From an uncultured bacterium (GTDB taxonomy: Bacteria; Bacillota; Clostridia; Oscillospirales; Ruminococcaceae): a DNA stretch of 64,000 nt. Numbering within the stretch: the first letter of the stretch is position 1; each line of letters begins with the position of its first letter. The notes under the pieces were generated by a model. That model searched no databases, was not told the DNA's origin, and saw nothing but the letters and a program-made list of their open reading frames with translations. Both the position numbers and the translations under genes were made by a program. The stretch is from NCBI GenBank assembly GCA_905215965.1, contig CAJMSD010000007.1:1-64000 (forward strand). The letters run 5' to 3'. Below, in pieces: positions 41,151 through 49,619 of this stretch.

Positions 41151-42307
41151 ACGGCTGTAATCCAAATCAGAAGCCGTCAAGAGTTTATATGGCTGACGGC
41201 TCGGAGCTCCCGATAACAGTGCTCTGCGGAAAGCCGGGATATATCAATCTTCTCGACGCTCTCAACGGCTGGCAGCTCGTAAAGGAGCTTAAAGCAGCTA
41301 CGGGAGTTTGCGCCGCTACTTCATTCAAGCACGTTTCTCCTGCCGGAGCTGCTATCGGCAGACCGCTCTCGGACGACCTCAAAAAGATCTACTGGGTAGA
41401 CGACCTCGGCGAGCTTACTCCCCTTGCTTCCGCCTACGCAAGAGCAAGAGGCGCGGACAGAATGTCCTCCTACGGCGACTTTATCGCGCTTTCCGATAAA
41501 GTTGACGTATGCACTGCTAAGATGATCCAGCGCGAGGTTTCCGATGGTATCATCGCTCCCGACTACGATGACAAGGCTCTGGAAATCCTCAAATCAAAAA
41601 GAAAGGGCACTTACTGTATTCTCAAGATAGACGAGAACTACAAGCCTGCTCCTATCGAGACAAAGCAGGTTTACGGAGTTTCCTTTGAACAGGGCAGAAA
41701 CGAGCTTGATATAAACAAGGAGCTTCTTTCCAACATCGTTACCGAGAACAAGGAAATTCCTGCCGACAAGCTTGACGATCTCATGATCTCGCTTATCACC
41801 CTTAAATATACGCAGTCCAATTCCGTATGCTACGTTAAGGACGGTCAGGCTATCGGAATCGGCGCAGGTCAGCAGTCCAGAATCCACTGCACGCGTCTTG
41901 CAGGTCAGAAAGCCGATAACTGGTGGCTGAGACAGTCTCCGCAGGTTATGGGACTTGACTTCGTTGACGGTATCCGCCGCGCAGACCGCGACAACGCTAT
42001 CGACGTTTACATGGGCGACGAATACGAGGATGTTCTCCGTGACGGCGAGTGGCAGAAGATTTTCAAGACAAAGCCTGCAGTATTCACCGCCGAGGAGAAA
42101 AAGGCTTGGCTTGCCAAGAATACGGGAGTTTGCCTCGGTTCGGACGCATTCTTCCCATTCGGCGACAATATCGAGCGTGCAAAGAAATCGGGCGTTGAGT
42201 ATATCGCAGAGCCGGGCGGTTCTATCCGTGACGACAACGTTATAGAGACCTGCAATAAGTACAACATCGCTATGGCATTTACGGGAATCAGACTTTTCCA
42301 CCATTGA
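41126..42307 (+). CDS. purH: Stand-alone AICAR formyltransferase (PurH C-terminal domain only)
   Basis: 393 residues. Corresponds to the transformylase half of bifunctional PurH; the MGS-like IMP cyclohydrolase domain is absent. Motifs: ATSFKHVSPAGAA with the catalytic Lys-His pair, YGDFIALSDKVD, TLKYTQSNSVCYVKDGQAIGIGAGQQSR, and SDAFFPFGDNIERA plus EPGGSIRDDNVI. Converts AICAR to FAICAR using 10-formyl-THF; ring closure is assigned to PurO nearby. ATG 41126 with GGAGG. Confidence 0.93.
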   Translation: MSNEMQLKYGCNPNQKPSRVYMADGSELPITVLCGKPGYINLLDALNGWQLVKELKAATGVCAATSFKHVSPAGAAIGRPLSDDLKKIYWVDDLGELTPLASAYARARGADRMSSYGDFIALSDKVDVCTAKMIQREVSDGIIAPDYDDKALEILKSKRKGTYCILKIDENYKPAPIETKQVYGVSFEQGRNELDINKELLSNIVTENKEIPADKLDDLMISLITLKYTQSNSVCYVKDGQAIGIGAGQQSRIHCTRLAGQKADNWWLRQSPQVMGLDFVDGIRRADRDNAIDVYMGDEYEDVLRDGEWQKIFKTKPAVFTAEEKKAWLAKNTGVCLGSDAFFPFGDNIERAKKSGVEYIAEPGGSIRDDNVIETCNKYNIAMAFTGIRLFHH

Positions 42308-42349
42308 TCGGTAATAACCGAAACGACTAACTGCCAAAGGAGAACTATT

Positions 42350-43060
42350 TTGAAAATAAAATATCTTTCTTTAATAATATCCGTTATGCTTTCCGCGTCA
42401 CTGATGACAGCCTGCGGTTCGGATACGGAAAAAAACGAAACATCAGGTACCTCGAATTCTTCGGTTTCCGGAGCCGACGGCGAAAGCAGCGAAAGCTCGG
42501 AAGCGGACGATGAAACGGTTCTTGCTTCAAACGACAAATATACCGTTACAATGGTGAAAATGGACGAAGATATTTACTATGCTCAGATCTCCGAAATGGA
42601 TAACGAAACAGTGCAGTCCGATTTGAACGAAAAATTCAAATCCCTTGAGGAAAGCAGATATGAAAGAACTCATAATTATACCGCAAAACCGGTTATCCTT
42701 TTCAGCGACGAGAAAATTCTGTGTATCAATCAGACCGCTTATTTCGGTGAAGATGAGGATTCAGGCAGCTCGCAGACTGTTTTGTCAATAAACATGGAAA
42801 ACGGAGAGGAGCTTGAACTTTCGGACGTGACCGATATTGACGCTCTTGCCGAAAAGATCTTCAATAATGACGGAATAACGGTCGTAAGCGACGATGTTGA
42901 CGCTTCGATAGAGGATTTTCTGGAAGAGCATTATTTCACTTCTGCCGATGATGTAAAGAAATACCTTGAAACCTACGGCAAATTCAGCTATAACGAAAAC
43001 AGCGAGCTTGTTATCCGGCTTTCATCGTCAGCGGGAATTATTGAGGTCATAGAAAAATAA
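42350..43060 (+). CDS. Lipoprotein, unknown function
   Basis: 236 residues, starting with TTG after AAAGGAG. Lipobox LMTAC, a Ser/Glu-rich linker (about 22-55), then a domain with an acidic C-terminus (DVKKYLETYGKFSY, ELVIRLSSSAGI), reminiscent of DUF3298-type periplasmic domains, weakly. Lies between purH and purD and must be cotranscribed with them. Confidence 0.7.
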   Translation: MKIKYLSLIISVMLSASLMTACGSDTEKNETSGTSNSSVSGADGESSESSEADDETVLASNDKYTVTMVKMDEDIYYAQISEMDNETVQSDLNEKFKSLEESRYERTHNYTAKPVILFSDEKILCINQTAYFGEDEDSGSSQTVLSINMENGEELELSDVTDIDALAEKIFNNDGITVVSDDVDASIEDFLEEHYFTSADDVKKYLETYGKFSYNENSELVIRLSSSAGIIEVIEK

Positions 43061-43100
43061 CAGGCTCCGAAAAAACATAACAAAAAGGAGAAAAACTCCC

Positions 43101-44387
43101 ATGAAAAATATATTAGTAGTCGGCGGCGGCGGACGTGAGCACGCAATTATAATGAAGCTCTCGGAAAGCAAGCACGTCGGCAAGATCTACTGCACTCCCG
43201 GAAACGGCGGCATTTCAAAATATGCCGAGTGCTTTAACGTAAACGCAACGGATATCGACGGCGTTGTCGCTCTTGCAAAGGAGCTGAAGCCTGATATGGT
43301 CGTTGTAGCTCCCGACGATCCGCTTGTTCTCGGTATGGTCGACGCTTTGCAGGCTGAGGGCTTCATGACCTTCGGTCCAAAGGCAAATGCCGCAATTATC
43401 GAAGGCTCTAAGGTTTTCTCGAAAGAGCTTATGAAAAAATATAATATCCCGACCGCTTTTTACGAGGTTTTCACCGAAAGCGAAAAGGCTGTGGCTTATC
43501 TTAAAGAGCAGAACAGCTACCCTGCCGTTATCAAAGCGGACGGTCTTGCGCTCGGCAAGGGCGTTATAATCGCTCAGAACGAGGAAGAAGCCGTTCAGGC
43601 TGTACACGATATGATAGACGAGCTGAAATTCGGTAAAAGCTCGGCAAGGATAGTTATAGAGGAATTCCTGACAGGCCCCGAGGTATCGGTGCTCTCCTTT
43701 ACCGACGGAAAAACTATCGTTCCGATGATCTCTTCAATGGATCACAAGCGCGCTCTTGACGGCGATATGGGACTTAATACAGGCGGCATGGGAACAGTTT
43801 CACCCAACCCCTACTACACCGATGATATCGCAAAGGAATGCACGGAAAAGATCTTTATCCCTACCATGAACGCCATGAATGCAGAGGGCAGAACCTTTGA
43901 GGGCTGTCTTTATTTCGGACTTATGCTCACTCCAAAGGGACCCAAGGTTATCGAGTATAACTGCCGCTTCGGCGACCCCGAGACTCAGGTCGTACTGCCG
44001 ATGCTTGACGCAGACCTTTATGAGATCTTTGAAGCCGTATACAACCACGAGCTTGAAAAGGTCGATATCAAGTGGCATAAAGGAAGCTGCGCCTGCGTTG
44101 TAATGGCAAGCGGAGGATATCCCGAAAGCTATCCCAAGGGAATCGAAATGAACGGATTTGACGAAAAAGGACAGATCGACGGCTGTTTTGTGTATCATGC
44201 CGGAACAAAGCTCTCGGAGAATGGAAAATTTCTCACAAACGGCGGACGCGTTATCGGAGTGACCGCAAAGGGAGAAAATCTTACCGCAGCTCTTGAAACC
44301 GCATACAAGGGCGTTTCGGGAATCAGCTTCGAGGGCGCGCACTATAGAAAAGATATAGGACAGAGAGCGCTTAAAGCTCTCGGATAA
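43101..44387 (+). CDS. purD: Phosphoribosylamine-glycine ligase
   Basis: 428 residues. ATP-grasp enzyme joining phosphoribosylamine and glycine. Marks: VVGGGGREHAI, YPAVIKADGLALGKGV, MDHKRALDGDMGLNTGGMG, and VIEYNCRFGDPETQVVLP. AAAGGAG upstream. Uses the unstable product of PurF, which matters because the purF homologue here is unusual. Confidence 0.95.
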   Translation: MKNILVVGGGGREHAIIMKLSESKHVGKIYCTPGNGGISKYAECFNVNATDIDGVVALAKELKPDMVVVAPDDPLVLGMVDALQAEGFMTFGPKANAAIIEGSKVFSKELMKKYNIPTAFYEVFTESEKAVAYLKEQNSYPAVIKADGLALGKGVIIAQNEEEAVQAVHDMIDELKFGKSSARIVIEEFLTGPEVSVLSFTDGKTIVPMISSMDHKRALDGDMGLNTGGMGTVSPNPYYTDDIAKECTEKIFIPTMNAMNAEGRTFEGCLYFGLMLTPKGPKVIEYNCRFGDPETQVVLPMLDADLYEIFEAVYNHELEKVDIKWHKGSCACVVMASGGYPESYPKGIEMNGFDEKGQIDGCFVYHAGTKLSENGKFLTNGGRVIGVTAKGENLTAALETAYKGVSGISFEGAHYRKDIGQRALKALG

Positions 44388-44398
44388 GGAGCGTTACC

Positions 44399-45013
44399 AT
44401 GCATGAAAGACTTTTGCGTGGACTAAAATCCGGTTTTGCAGGCAACCTGTTTTTTATACTGTTCGGCATTACGTGTTATATCTATTACCTGACATTTTCT
44501 GCCGGAAGCGTATTGTCAACAGTCATTGAAATAATAGCATATATTTTTGAAGCGTTCGGATTTTTCTTTTCGGTTCTTGCGATAATCGATATAAACAAAA
44601 GCGTAAGAATGAGAAAATGGCTGAAAATAGGACTTCCTGTTTATATCGGCGTCGAGCTTATAATGATGGTTCTTGAGCTGAACTCATTCCGTTTCAGATT
44701 TTACAACCCTTACTCGCTGCCGCTTGCAATAATCCACGCAATATTTTCTGCGTTCATCTGCTTCTCCTTTTTATCCCTTGACTCCGGAAACGTAAAACTT
44801 GAAACAGTCATTACAGTATGCTTCGGAATAATACTCGGAGGTATGCTTGGAAACGTTATAGGTATAAGGATCTATTTCAGTATCATCACAAACGCAATTT
44901 CATATACTATTCTTTTTGCCGCAATAAGATGGATGCTTAAAAGAGAGATAATCGAAATCGACTGTCACGGCGACAAGGCTCGTGTCAGCGAGTATAAAAG
45001 CTCATTCTTTTAA
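44399..45013 (+). CDS. Multi-pass membrane protein, unknown function
   Basis: 204 residues, six or seven hydrophobic segments and a charged C-terminal tail (EIIEIDCHGDKARVSEYKSS). Starts 11 bases after purD with GGAGCG and ends the operon before a strong terminator. No family recognised. Confidence 0.7.
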   Translation: MHERLLRGLKSGFAGNLFFILFGITCYIYYLTFSAGSVLSTVIEIIAYIFEAFGFFFSVLAIIDINKSVRMRKWLKIGLPVYIGVELIMMVLELNSFRFRFYNPYSLPLAIIHAIFSAFICFSFLSLDSGNVKLETVITVCFGIILGGMLGNVIGIRIYFSIITNAISYTILFAAIRWMLKREIIEIDCHGDKARVSEYKSSFF

Positions 45014-45029
45014 ATATGCCATAAAAATC

Positions 45030-45066
45030 AGTCCCTTTCTTCAATTGCGAAGAAAGGGACTTTTTA
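45030..45066. terminator. Strong terminator ending the purine cluster
   Basis: AGTCCCTTTCTTC (45030-45042) pairs with GAAGAAAGGGACT (45049-45061), six-base loop, TTTTT. Also near the end of the converging Spo0A-like gene. Confidence 0.92.
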
Positions 45067-45087
45067 CAGGTATCCGTTTTTTATAAC

Positions 45088-45804
45088 TTAATTTTCAAAA
45101 AGCTTATAATGCTCGGAAAACGAATCCGCGACCATACAAATAAGCTCGGTATTGCTAAAAGGACGTTCATGGCTCCCGATTATTCTGCTGCCGGCAATTT
45201 TTATGTCGCTTCCGTTCTGAAACGAAAGCAATGATTCATGTCTCATCGCACGTTCGATCACCTGAACTCTGACCGAATGTATCTCCGCAAGACGCTTATA
45301 AATACCGTCCATAACATGATCGAGGCAGTCCGGCTCGCAGATGCACAGCGCGGCAGCCGTACAAAGATAGCGAAAACCCGAAGTATTTACCTTAAAGCCT
45401 CTCGCACTCATAAATTCCGCAATAAAAACTTCGTACTCAAAGCATTTTGAGTAGCCGAATACATCAAAAATAAGTCTTAAAAGCTCCTCCATAGAAACCG
45501 GCATAAGCACATACTTATCTACTCCCGCATCTATAAGGTCAGAACACATCATCGGAGACGAGCTGTATGACAAGACAATTATTTTCATATCGGGATAATT
45601 TGATTTAAGAGCGATTATATTATTCAAAGCTCCGTCACCGCTGCCGGAAACTCCAAACAGGCATATATCAGGAGATATGGAACCGATCTTATTTCCGCAT
45701 TCACGGTTTATGATTCTGAATCCTCGTTTTTTCAGATACTTTTCGGTAATCGAGTTCCGTTCCCCATCCATATCACACATAAGCACGGTGATCTCGCCTT
45801 TCAA
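45088..45804 (-). CDS. Spo0A-like transcription factor with degenerate receiver domain
   Basis: 238 residues. The C-terminal half (about 125-238) matches the Spo0A DNA-binding domain: FRYLCTAAALCICE, VQVIERAMRHES, and the end SNTELICMVADSFSEHYK. The N-terminal half keeps the receiver pattern, but the phospho-acceptor Asp position (PDICLFG) is Gly51 and the switch Lys position (KYVLMP) is Met101; Asp11 and Ser79 remain. Phosphorylation by the usual route looks impossible, so control must differ. Start is TTG 45804 with AAGGAGG seven bases upstream; the upstream ATG at 45873 lies beyond the promoter. Whether a normal Spo0A exists elsewhere is unknown. Confidence 0.85.
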   Translation of the reverse strand: MKGEITVLMCDMDGERNSITEKYLKKRGFRIINRECGNKIGSISPDICLFGVSGSGDGALNNIIALKSNYPDMKIIVLSYSSSPMMCSDLIDAGVDKYVLMPVSMEELLRLIFDVFGYSKCFEYEVFIAEFMSARGFKVNTSGFRYLCTAAALCICEPDCLDHVMDGIYKRLAEIHSVRVQVIERAMRHESLLSFQNGSDIKIAGSRIIGSHERPFSNTELICMVADSFSEHYKLFEN

Positions 45805-45837
45805 ATCCGCTCCTCCTTTCGATACGTTTCCAATTTT

Positions 45838-45866
45838 ATCATACCTGTAAACGACCGAAATGTCAA
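45838..45866 (-). promoter_or_regulatory. Sigma-A promoter of the Spo0A-like gene
   Basis: Minus strand TTGACA (complement of 45861-45866), 17-base spacer, TATGAT (complement of 45838-45843). Confidence 0.8.
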
Positions 45867-45869
45867 CAA

Positions 45870-45902
45870 ACAAATCGATTTTTAATATCGAAATTTGTCG
45901 AT
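45870..45902. promoter_or_regulatory. Inverted repeat and 0A-box-like site upstream of the Spo0A-like gene
   Basis: ACAAA-TCGAT (45870-45879) against ATCGA-aa-TTTGT (45887-45898), and TTGTCGAT (45895-45902), one base from the 0A-box consensus TTGTCGAA. Just upstream of the -35 box; may be an autoregulatory site. The rest of 45903-46077 shows nothing clear. Confidence 0.4.
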
Positions 45903-46077
45903 TTTTCGGATAATATATAATCTATAAGAACGATCGGCGATTGGCTTTTCTTTTTTATTTCAACACTCTGCCCGATAAATAAATATCTCTTTTATCATAA
46001 AAAGCAATAATTTAAACATGATTTGGGAATTGTGATTGTGCATAATGCCAAAATTTGTGAAAGTTTCAGAAATAGAC

Positions 46078-46105
46078 TTGATTTCTATAAAAAAGGTGGT
46101 AAAAT
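46078..46105 (+). promoter_or_regulatory. Probable promoter of groES-groEL
   Basis: TTGATT (46078-46083), 16-base spacer, TAAAAT (46100-46105); a TATAAT at 46105-46110 with a weaker -35 is an alternative. CIRCE follows at once. Confidence 0.6.
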
Positions 46106-46109
46106 ATAA

Positions 46110-46136
46110 TTAGCACTCAGAGAATGAGAGTGCTAA
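46110..46136. promoter_or_regulatory. CIRCE operator of groES-groEL
   Basis: TTAGCACTC (46110-46118), nine-base spacer, GAGTGCTAA (46128-46136). HrcA site, identical arms to the htpG copy. Confidence 0.96.
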
Positions 46137-46224
46137 TACGCTCATATTTATATTGTGAACCTGAAATACATATTCGTCTTTCAGGAGCATATTGTACTAA
46201 ATTTATTTTCAGGAGGAATAAATC

Positions 46225-46497
46225 ATGACTATCAAACCGTTACAGGACAGAGTTGTCGTAAAAATGACAGAGGCGGAGGAAACAACCAAGAGCGGCATTA
46301 TTCTCTCAGGCTCGGCTAAGGAAAAACCGGAGATCGCCGAGGTCGTTGAGATCGGTCCGGGAACATCCGACGTGAAAATGGAAGTTAAAAAGGGCGATAA
46401 AATCCTCATTTCTAAATATTCAGGCACTAACGTAAAACTTGAGGGCGAAGAGTATATCATAGTAAAAATGGAAGATATTCTCGCAATCGTTAAGTAA
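46225..46497 (+). CDS. groES: Co-chaperonin GroES
   Basis: 90 residues. Ten-kDa lid of the chaperonin: IKPLQDRVVVKM, the mobile loop EETTKSGIILSGSAKEKP, and GEEYIIVKMEDILAI. AGGAGG before the ATG; followed by groEL after 40 bases. Confidence 0.96.
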   Translation: MTIKPLQDRVVVKMTEAEETTKSGIILSGSAKEKPEIAEVVEIGPGTSDVKMEVKKGDKILISKYSGTNVKLEGEEYIIVKMEDILAIVK

Positions 46498-46537
46498 ACA
46501 AATCATATTCAAATAACTATAAAGGAGATCGATTATT

Positions 46538-48166
46538 ATGGCTAAGGATATTAAATACGGCGAAGACGCAAGAAAATCGCTTCAGGCAGGTATTGACAAG
46601 CTTGCCGATACAGTAAGAATTACTATGGGACCTAAGGGCAGAAACGTTGTTCTCGATAAGAAATTCGGCGCTCCCCTTATCACTAACGACGGCGTTACTA
46701 TCGCAAAGGATATAGAGCTTGAGGACGCTTTCGAAAATATGGGCGCTCAGCTTGTAAAGGAAGTTGCTACGAAAACAAACGACGCTGCCGGAGACGGTAC
46801 TACTACCGCTACTCTTCTCGCTCAGGCTATCGTCCGCGAGGGTATGAAGAATATTGCTGCCGGAGCAAATCCTATGGTTCTTAAAAAAGGTATCTCTAAA
46901 GCAGTAGATACGGCTGTTAATACTATTATTGCAAATTCAAAGGCTGTTGAAGGCTCTGACGATATCGCAAGAGTTGGTACTGTTTCATCAGCTGACGAAA
47001 GCGTAGGAAAGCTCATTGCCGAGGCTATGGAAAAGGTTACCTCCGACGGAGTTATCACCATCGAGGAAAGCAAAACTGCCGAGACCTACAGCGAGGTCGT
47101 TGAGGGAATGCAGTTCGACAGAGGTTATATCTCTCCTTACATGGTTACCGATACAGATAAAATGGAAGCAGTTTACGACGACGCTTTCGTTCTTATCACA
47201 GATAAGAAAATTTCCTCTATTCAGGAAATCCTCCCGCTTCTCGAACAGATCGTAAAAATGGGCAAAAAGCTCGTTATTATCGCCGAGGACGTTGAGGGCG
47301 AAGCTCTTACAACTATTATCCTCAACAATCTCAGAGGTACATTCAAGGTTGCTGCCGTTAAGGCTCCAGGCTTCGGCGACAGACGTAAGGAAATGCTCAA
47401 GGATATTGCCGTTCTTACAGGCGGTGAGGTAATCTCAAGCGAGCTTGGCCTTGAACTCAGCGAAACAACTGTCGATCAGCTCGGTCAGGCTAAGCAGATC
47501 GTTATCCAGAAGGAAAATACGATCATCGTTGACGGCGCAGGCGACAAGAACGAGATCAAGTCAAGAGTCAACCAGATCCGTGCTGCTATCGAAACAACTA
47601 CTTCCGATTTCGACCGCGAAAAGCTTCAGGAAAGACTTGCTAAGCTTGCAGGCGGCGTAGCCGTTATCAAGGTCGGCGCAGCTACCGAAATCGAAATGAA
47701 AGAAAAGAAGCTCCGTATCGAGGACGCTCTCGCTGCTACAAAGGCTGCCGTTGAAGAGGGTATCGTCGCAGGCGGCGGTACAGCTTATGTAAACGCAATT
47801 CCTGCTGTTGAAAAGCTCATTCCTTCTCTTGACGGAGATGAAAAAACAGGCGCTAAGATCATTCTTAAGGCTCTTGAAGCTCCCGTTCGCCAGATCGCAG
47901 AAAATGCAGGTCTTGAGGGAAGCGTTATCCTCGACAAGATCAGACGTTCACGCAAGGTCGGCTACGGATTCGACGCATATAACGAGACCTATACCGATAT
48001 GATCCCTGCCGGAATCGTTGATCCGACAAAGGTTACTCGTTCCGCACTCCAGAATGCCGCTTCGGTTGCAGCTATGGTGCTCACGACTGAAAGCCTTGTT
48101 GCAGATATCAAGGAAGAGAATCCTGCTCCTGCAATGCCTGCCGGCGGTATGGGCGGTATGTATTGA
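46538..48166 (+). CDS. groEL: Chaperonin GroEL
   Basis: 542 residues. Group I chaperonin with the ATP site GDGTTTATLLAQ and the catalytic Asp, RTALQNAASVA-like C-terminal signature (RSALQNAASVAAMVLTTE), and a short GGMGGMY tail. Only one GroEL copy is in the window. Heat regulated through CIRCE. Confidence 0.97.
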   Translation: MAKDIKYGEDARKSLQAGIDKLADTVRITMGPKGRNVVLDKKFGAPLITNDGVTIAKDIELEDAFENMGAQLVKEVATKTNDAAGDGTTTATLLAQAIVREGMKNIAAGANPMVLKKGISKAVDTAVNTIIANSKAVEGSDDIARVGTVSSADESVGKLIAEAMEKVTSDGVITIEESKTAETYSEVVEGMQFDRGYISPYMVTDTDKMEAVYDDAFVLITDKKISSIQEILPLLEQIVKMGKKLVIIAEDVEGEALTTIILNNLRGTFKVAAVKAPGFGDRRKEMLKDIAVLTGGEVISSELGLELSETTVDQLGQAKQIVIQKENTIIVDGAGDKNEIKSRVNQIRAAIETTTSDFDREKLQERLAKLAGGVAVIKVGAATEIEMKEKKLRIEDALAATKAAVEEGIVAGGGTAYVNAIPAVEKLIPSLDGDEKTGAKIILKALEAPVRQIAENAGLEGSVILDKIRRSRKVGYGFDAYNETYTDMIPAGIVDPTKVTRSALQNAASVAAMVLTTESLVADIKEENPAPAMPAGGMGGMY

Positions 48167-48192
48167 TCTGCTGAAAGCTGTAATATATACAC

Positions 48193-48224
48193 AAGGACGA
48201 ATCCATTTGGGTTCGTCCTTTTTA
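48193..48224 (+). terminator. Terminator of groES-groEL
   Basis: AAGGACGAA (48193-48201) pairs with TTCGTCCTT (48212-48220), then TTTT. The T run touches the stop codon of the converging Xre gene. Confidence 0.88.
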
Positions 48225-48560
48225 TGTTTCATCATTCTGCAATTCCAGCAGCATTTCTGCACGTTCTGTCAATTTAATGCGATTTTTTTCGGACAGCTTT
48301 TCAAAAATTTCAAGCAAATCAAATTCTTCTTTTGAAATTATATCCGTTGTATCTCTTGACAGACCAAGAATATAGTCCACGCTTACACCGCAGATTTCTG
48401 CTACGTCCCTTATATAATTTATTGGAGCTTTCACCTCGCCGCGCTCATAACGGCTTATCTCCTGCTGACTTATTCCAAGCAGTTCGGCTAACTGGTATTG
48501 TGTATATTTTTCTTTGCGTGCCTTGACTAAATTCGGATATAAATAAAGGTGATTCTGCAT
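48222..48560 (-). CDS. Xre-family helix-turn-helix repressor
   Basis: 112 residues. N-terminal Cro/CI HTH (YTQYQLAELLGISQQEISRYERGE, IRDVAEICGVSVDYILGL) and a C-terminal helical tail for dimerisation. ATG 48560 is used; a TTG nine bases earlier leaves no room for a ribosome binding site. Divergent from the PH/SHOCT gene, with twin palindromes between them that are the likely operators. Confidence 0.88.
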   Translation of the reverse strand: MQNHLYLYPNLVKARKEKYTQYQLAELLGISQQEISRYERGEVKAPINYIRDVAEICGVSVDYILGLSRDTTDIISKEEFDLLEIFEKLSEKNRIKLTERAEMLLELQNDET

Positions 48561-48604
48561 AAATAACAAGCCTTTCTTTTAGTTATCTTTACAAAATCCA
48601 GTTT

Positions 48605-48620
48605 ACAACTAATATGTTGT
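48605..48620. promoter_or_regulatory. Operator palindrome 1 (Xre)
   Basis: ACAACTAATATGTTGT; lies just upstream of the -35 box of the plus-strand gene and over TTGTAA (complement of 48603-48608), a weak -35 for the Xre gene itself (TTGTAA-17-TAACTA). Confidence 0.8.
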
Positions 48621-48621
48621 A

Positions 48622-48650
48622 TTGACAAACAAGATACATCATGTTATACT
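48622..48650 (+). promoter_or_regulatory. Sigma-A promoter of the PH/SHOCT gene
   Basis: TTGACA (48622-48627), 17-base spacer, TATACT (48645-48650), framed by the two palindromes. Confidence 0.85.
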
Positions 48651-48658
48651 TATTTTTA

Positions 48659-48674
48659 ACAACAAATATGTTGT
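48659..48674. promoter_or_regulatory. Operator palindrome 2 (Xre)
   Basis: ACAACAAATATGTTGT, differing from palindrome 1 in one base and lying at the transcription start, 54 bases further on. Confidence 0.8.
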
Positions 48675-48701
48675 TAATTTATAAAAGGACGGTTTATACT
48701 A

Positions 48702-49433
48702 ATGGAAAATAACGGGAAAGTTTTATGTGAGGCAAAAATTTCAGCAAAATTACATATTATTGCAAAACTAATTTTATGGATAATTGTTCTGATATTAATT
48801 TTCATTGGCTTTAATTGTTTTTTTGAATATGAATCACTTTCCGGCGGAAAGGTATTGGAAGAAAAATGTTTTTGGGGAATATGTATCTATTATGATGCAT
48901 ACCAAGAATTAGACAATTATCAACATCTTTATCGATCATATATTCCCAGCGGCATTATTATAACCATAATTATAAATCTGATTTTGCTTGCATTGCCATT
49001 GATTATCGAAAAAATAATTAAATTCATCGCAAAAAGATGTAGACTTACACTCACAGAAAAGCAGATTTGCGGTCAGCTTAAAACCTTATTCGGCAAAAAG
49101 CAGATTCAGATGCCCATAGAAAAGCTCGACAACATTATGATCAAAAACAGCTTTATGGATAAGATGAGAAGCGGCGAAACAATATTGGTAAGCTCAAACA
49201 GCGGAAAAATTTATTTTCACTATGTTCAAAATGCCGAGGAATTTGTGCAGGAAGCTTTGAAGTGTATTGAGGCAGTTAAAGAAAAAAACGCAAAAAGCAC
49301 CACTGCACCCGTTCAGAGTATCAGCAACGACGCTACGGAGAAAATCGCTGCTCTAAAGCAAATGCTGGAGCAAAAGCTTATCTCACAAGAAGAATTTGAC
49401 GTGAAAAAAGAGGAAATCCTATCAAAAATGTAA
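48702..49433 (+). CDS. Membrane protein with PH-like domain and SHOCT tail
   Basis: 243 residues. Two membrane helices (about 16-37 and 81-103), then a bacterial PH-like domain (CRLTLTEKQICGQLKTLFGKK, IPIEKLDNI-like strand) and a C-terminal SHOCT motif (IAALKQMLEQKLISQEEFDVKKEEIL). SHOCT domains are short oligomerisation modules. Probably repressed by the divergent Xre protein; inducing signal unknown. AAAGGAC upstream. Confidence 0.8.
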   Translation: MENNGKVLCEAKISAKLHIIAKLILWIIVLILIFIGFNCFFEYESLSGGKVLEEKCFWGICIYYDAYQELDNYQHLYRSYIPSGIIITIIINLILLALPLIIEKIIKFIAKRCRLTLTEKQICGQLKTLFGKKQIQMPIEKLDNIMIKNSFMDKMRSGETILVSSNSGKIYFHYVQNAEEFVQEALKCIEAVKEKNAKSTTAPVQSISNDATEKIAALKQMLEQKLISQEEFDVKKEEILSKM

Positions 49434-49438
49434 AATCA

Positions 49439-49467
49439 ATGCGGGTCTGTCAGGCCCGCATTTTTTA
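49439..49467 (+). terminator. Terminator of the PH/SHOCT gene
   Basis: ATGCGGG (49439-49445) with CCCGCAT (49455-49461), then TTTTT. Confidence 0.88.
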
Positions 49468-49501
49468 TCGAAAATTATCGTGCAATTTTCACCTATAATA
49501 A

Positions 49502-49530
49502 TTGACTTTTATGATAATATGCTGTATAAT
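49502..49530 (+). promoter_or_regulatory. Sigma-A promoter of the two-component/HtrA operon
   Basis: TTGACT (49502-49507), 17-base spacer, TATAAT (49525-49530); leader of about 80 bases. Confidence 0.82.
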
Positions 49531-49619
49531 TATATGTGACAATTAAAAAGCTGTCTGTGTGAAATATCTTGCGGAGACAGGCTTTGAGAACAACTTCTAA
49601 AAAGAAAAGAGGTATAAAA

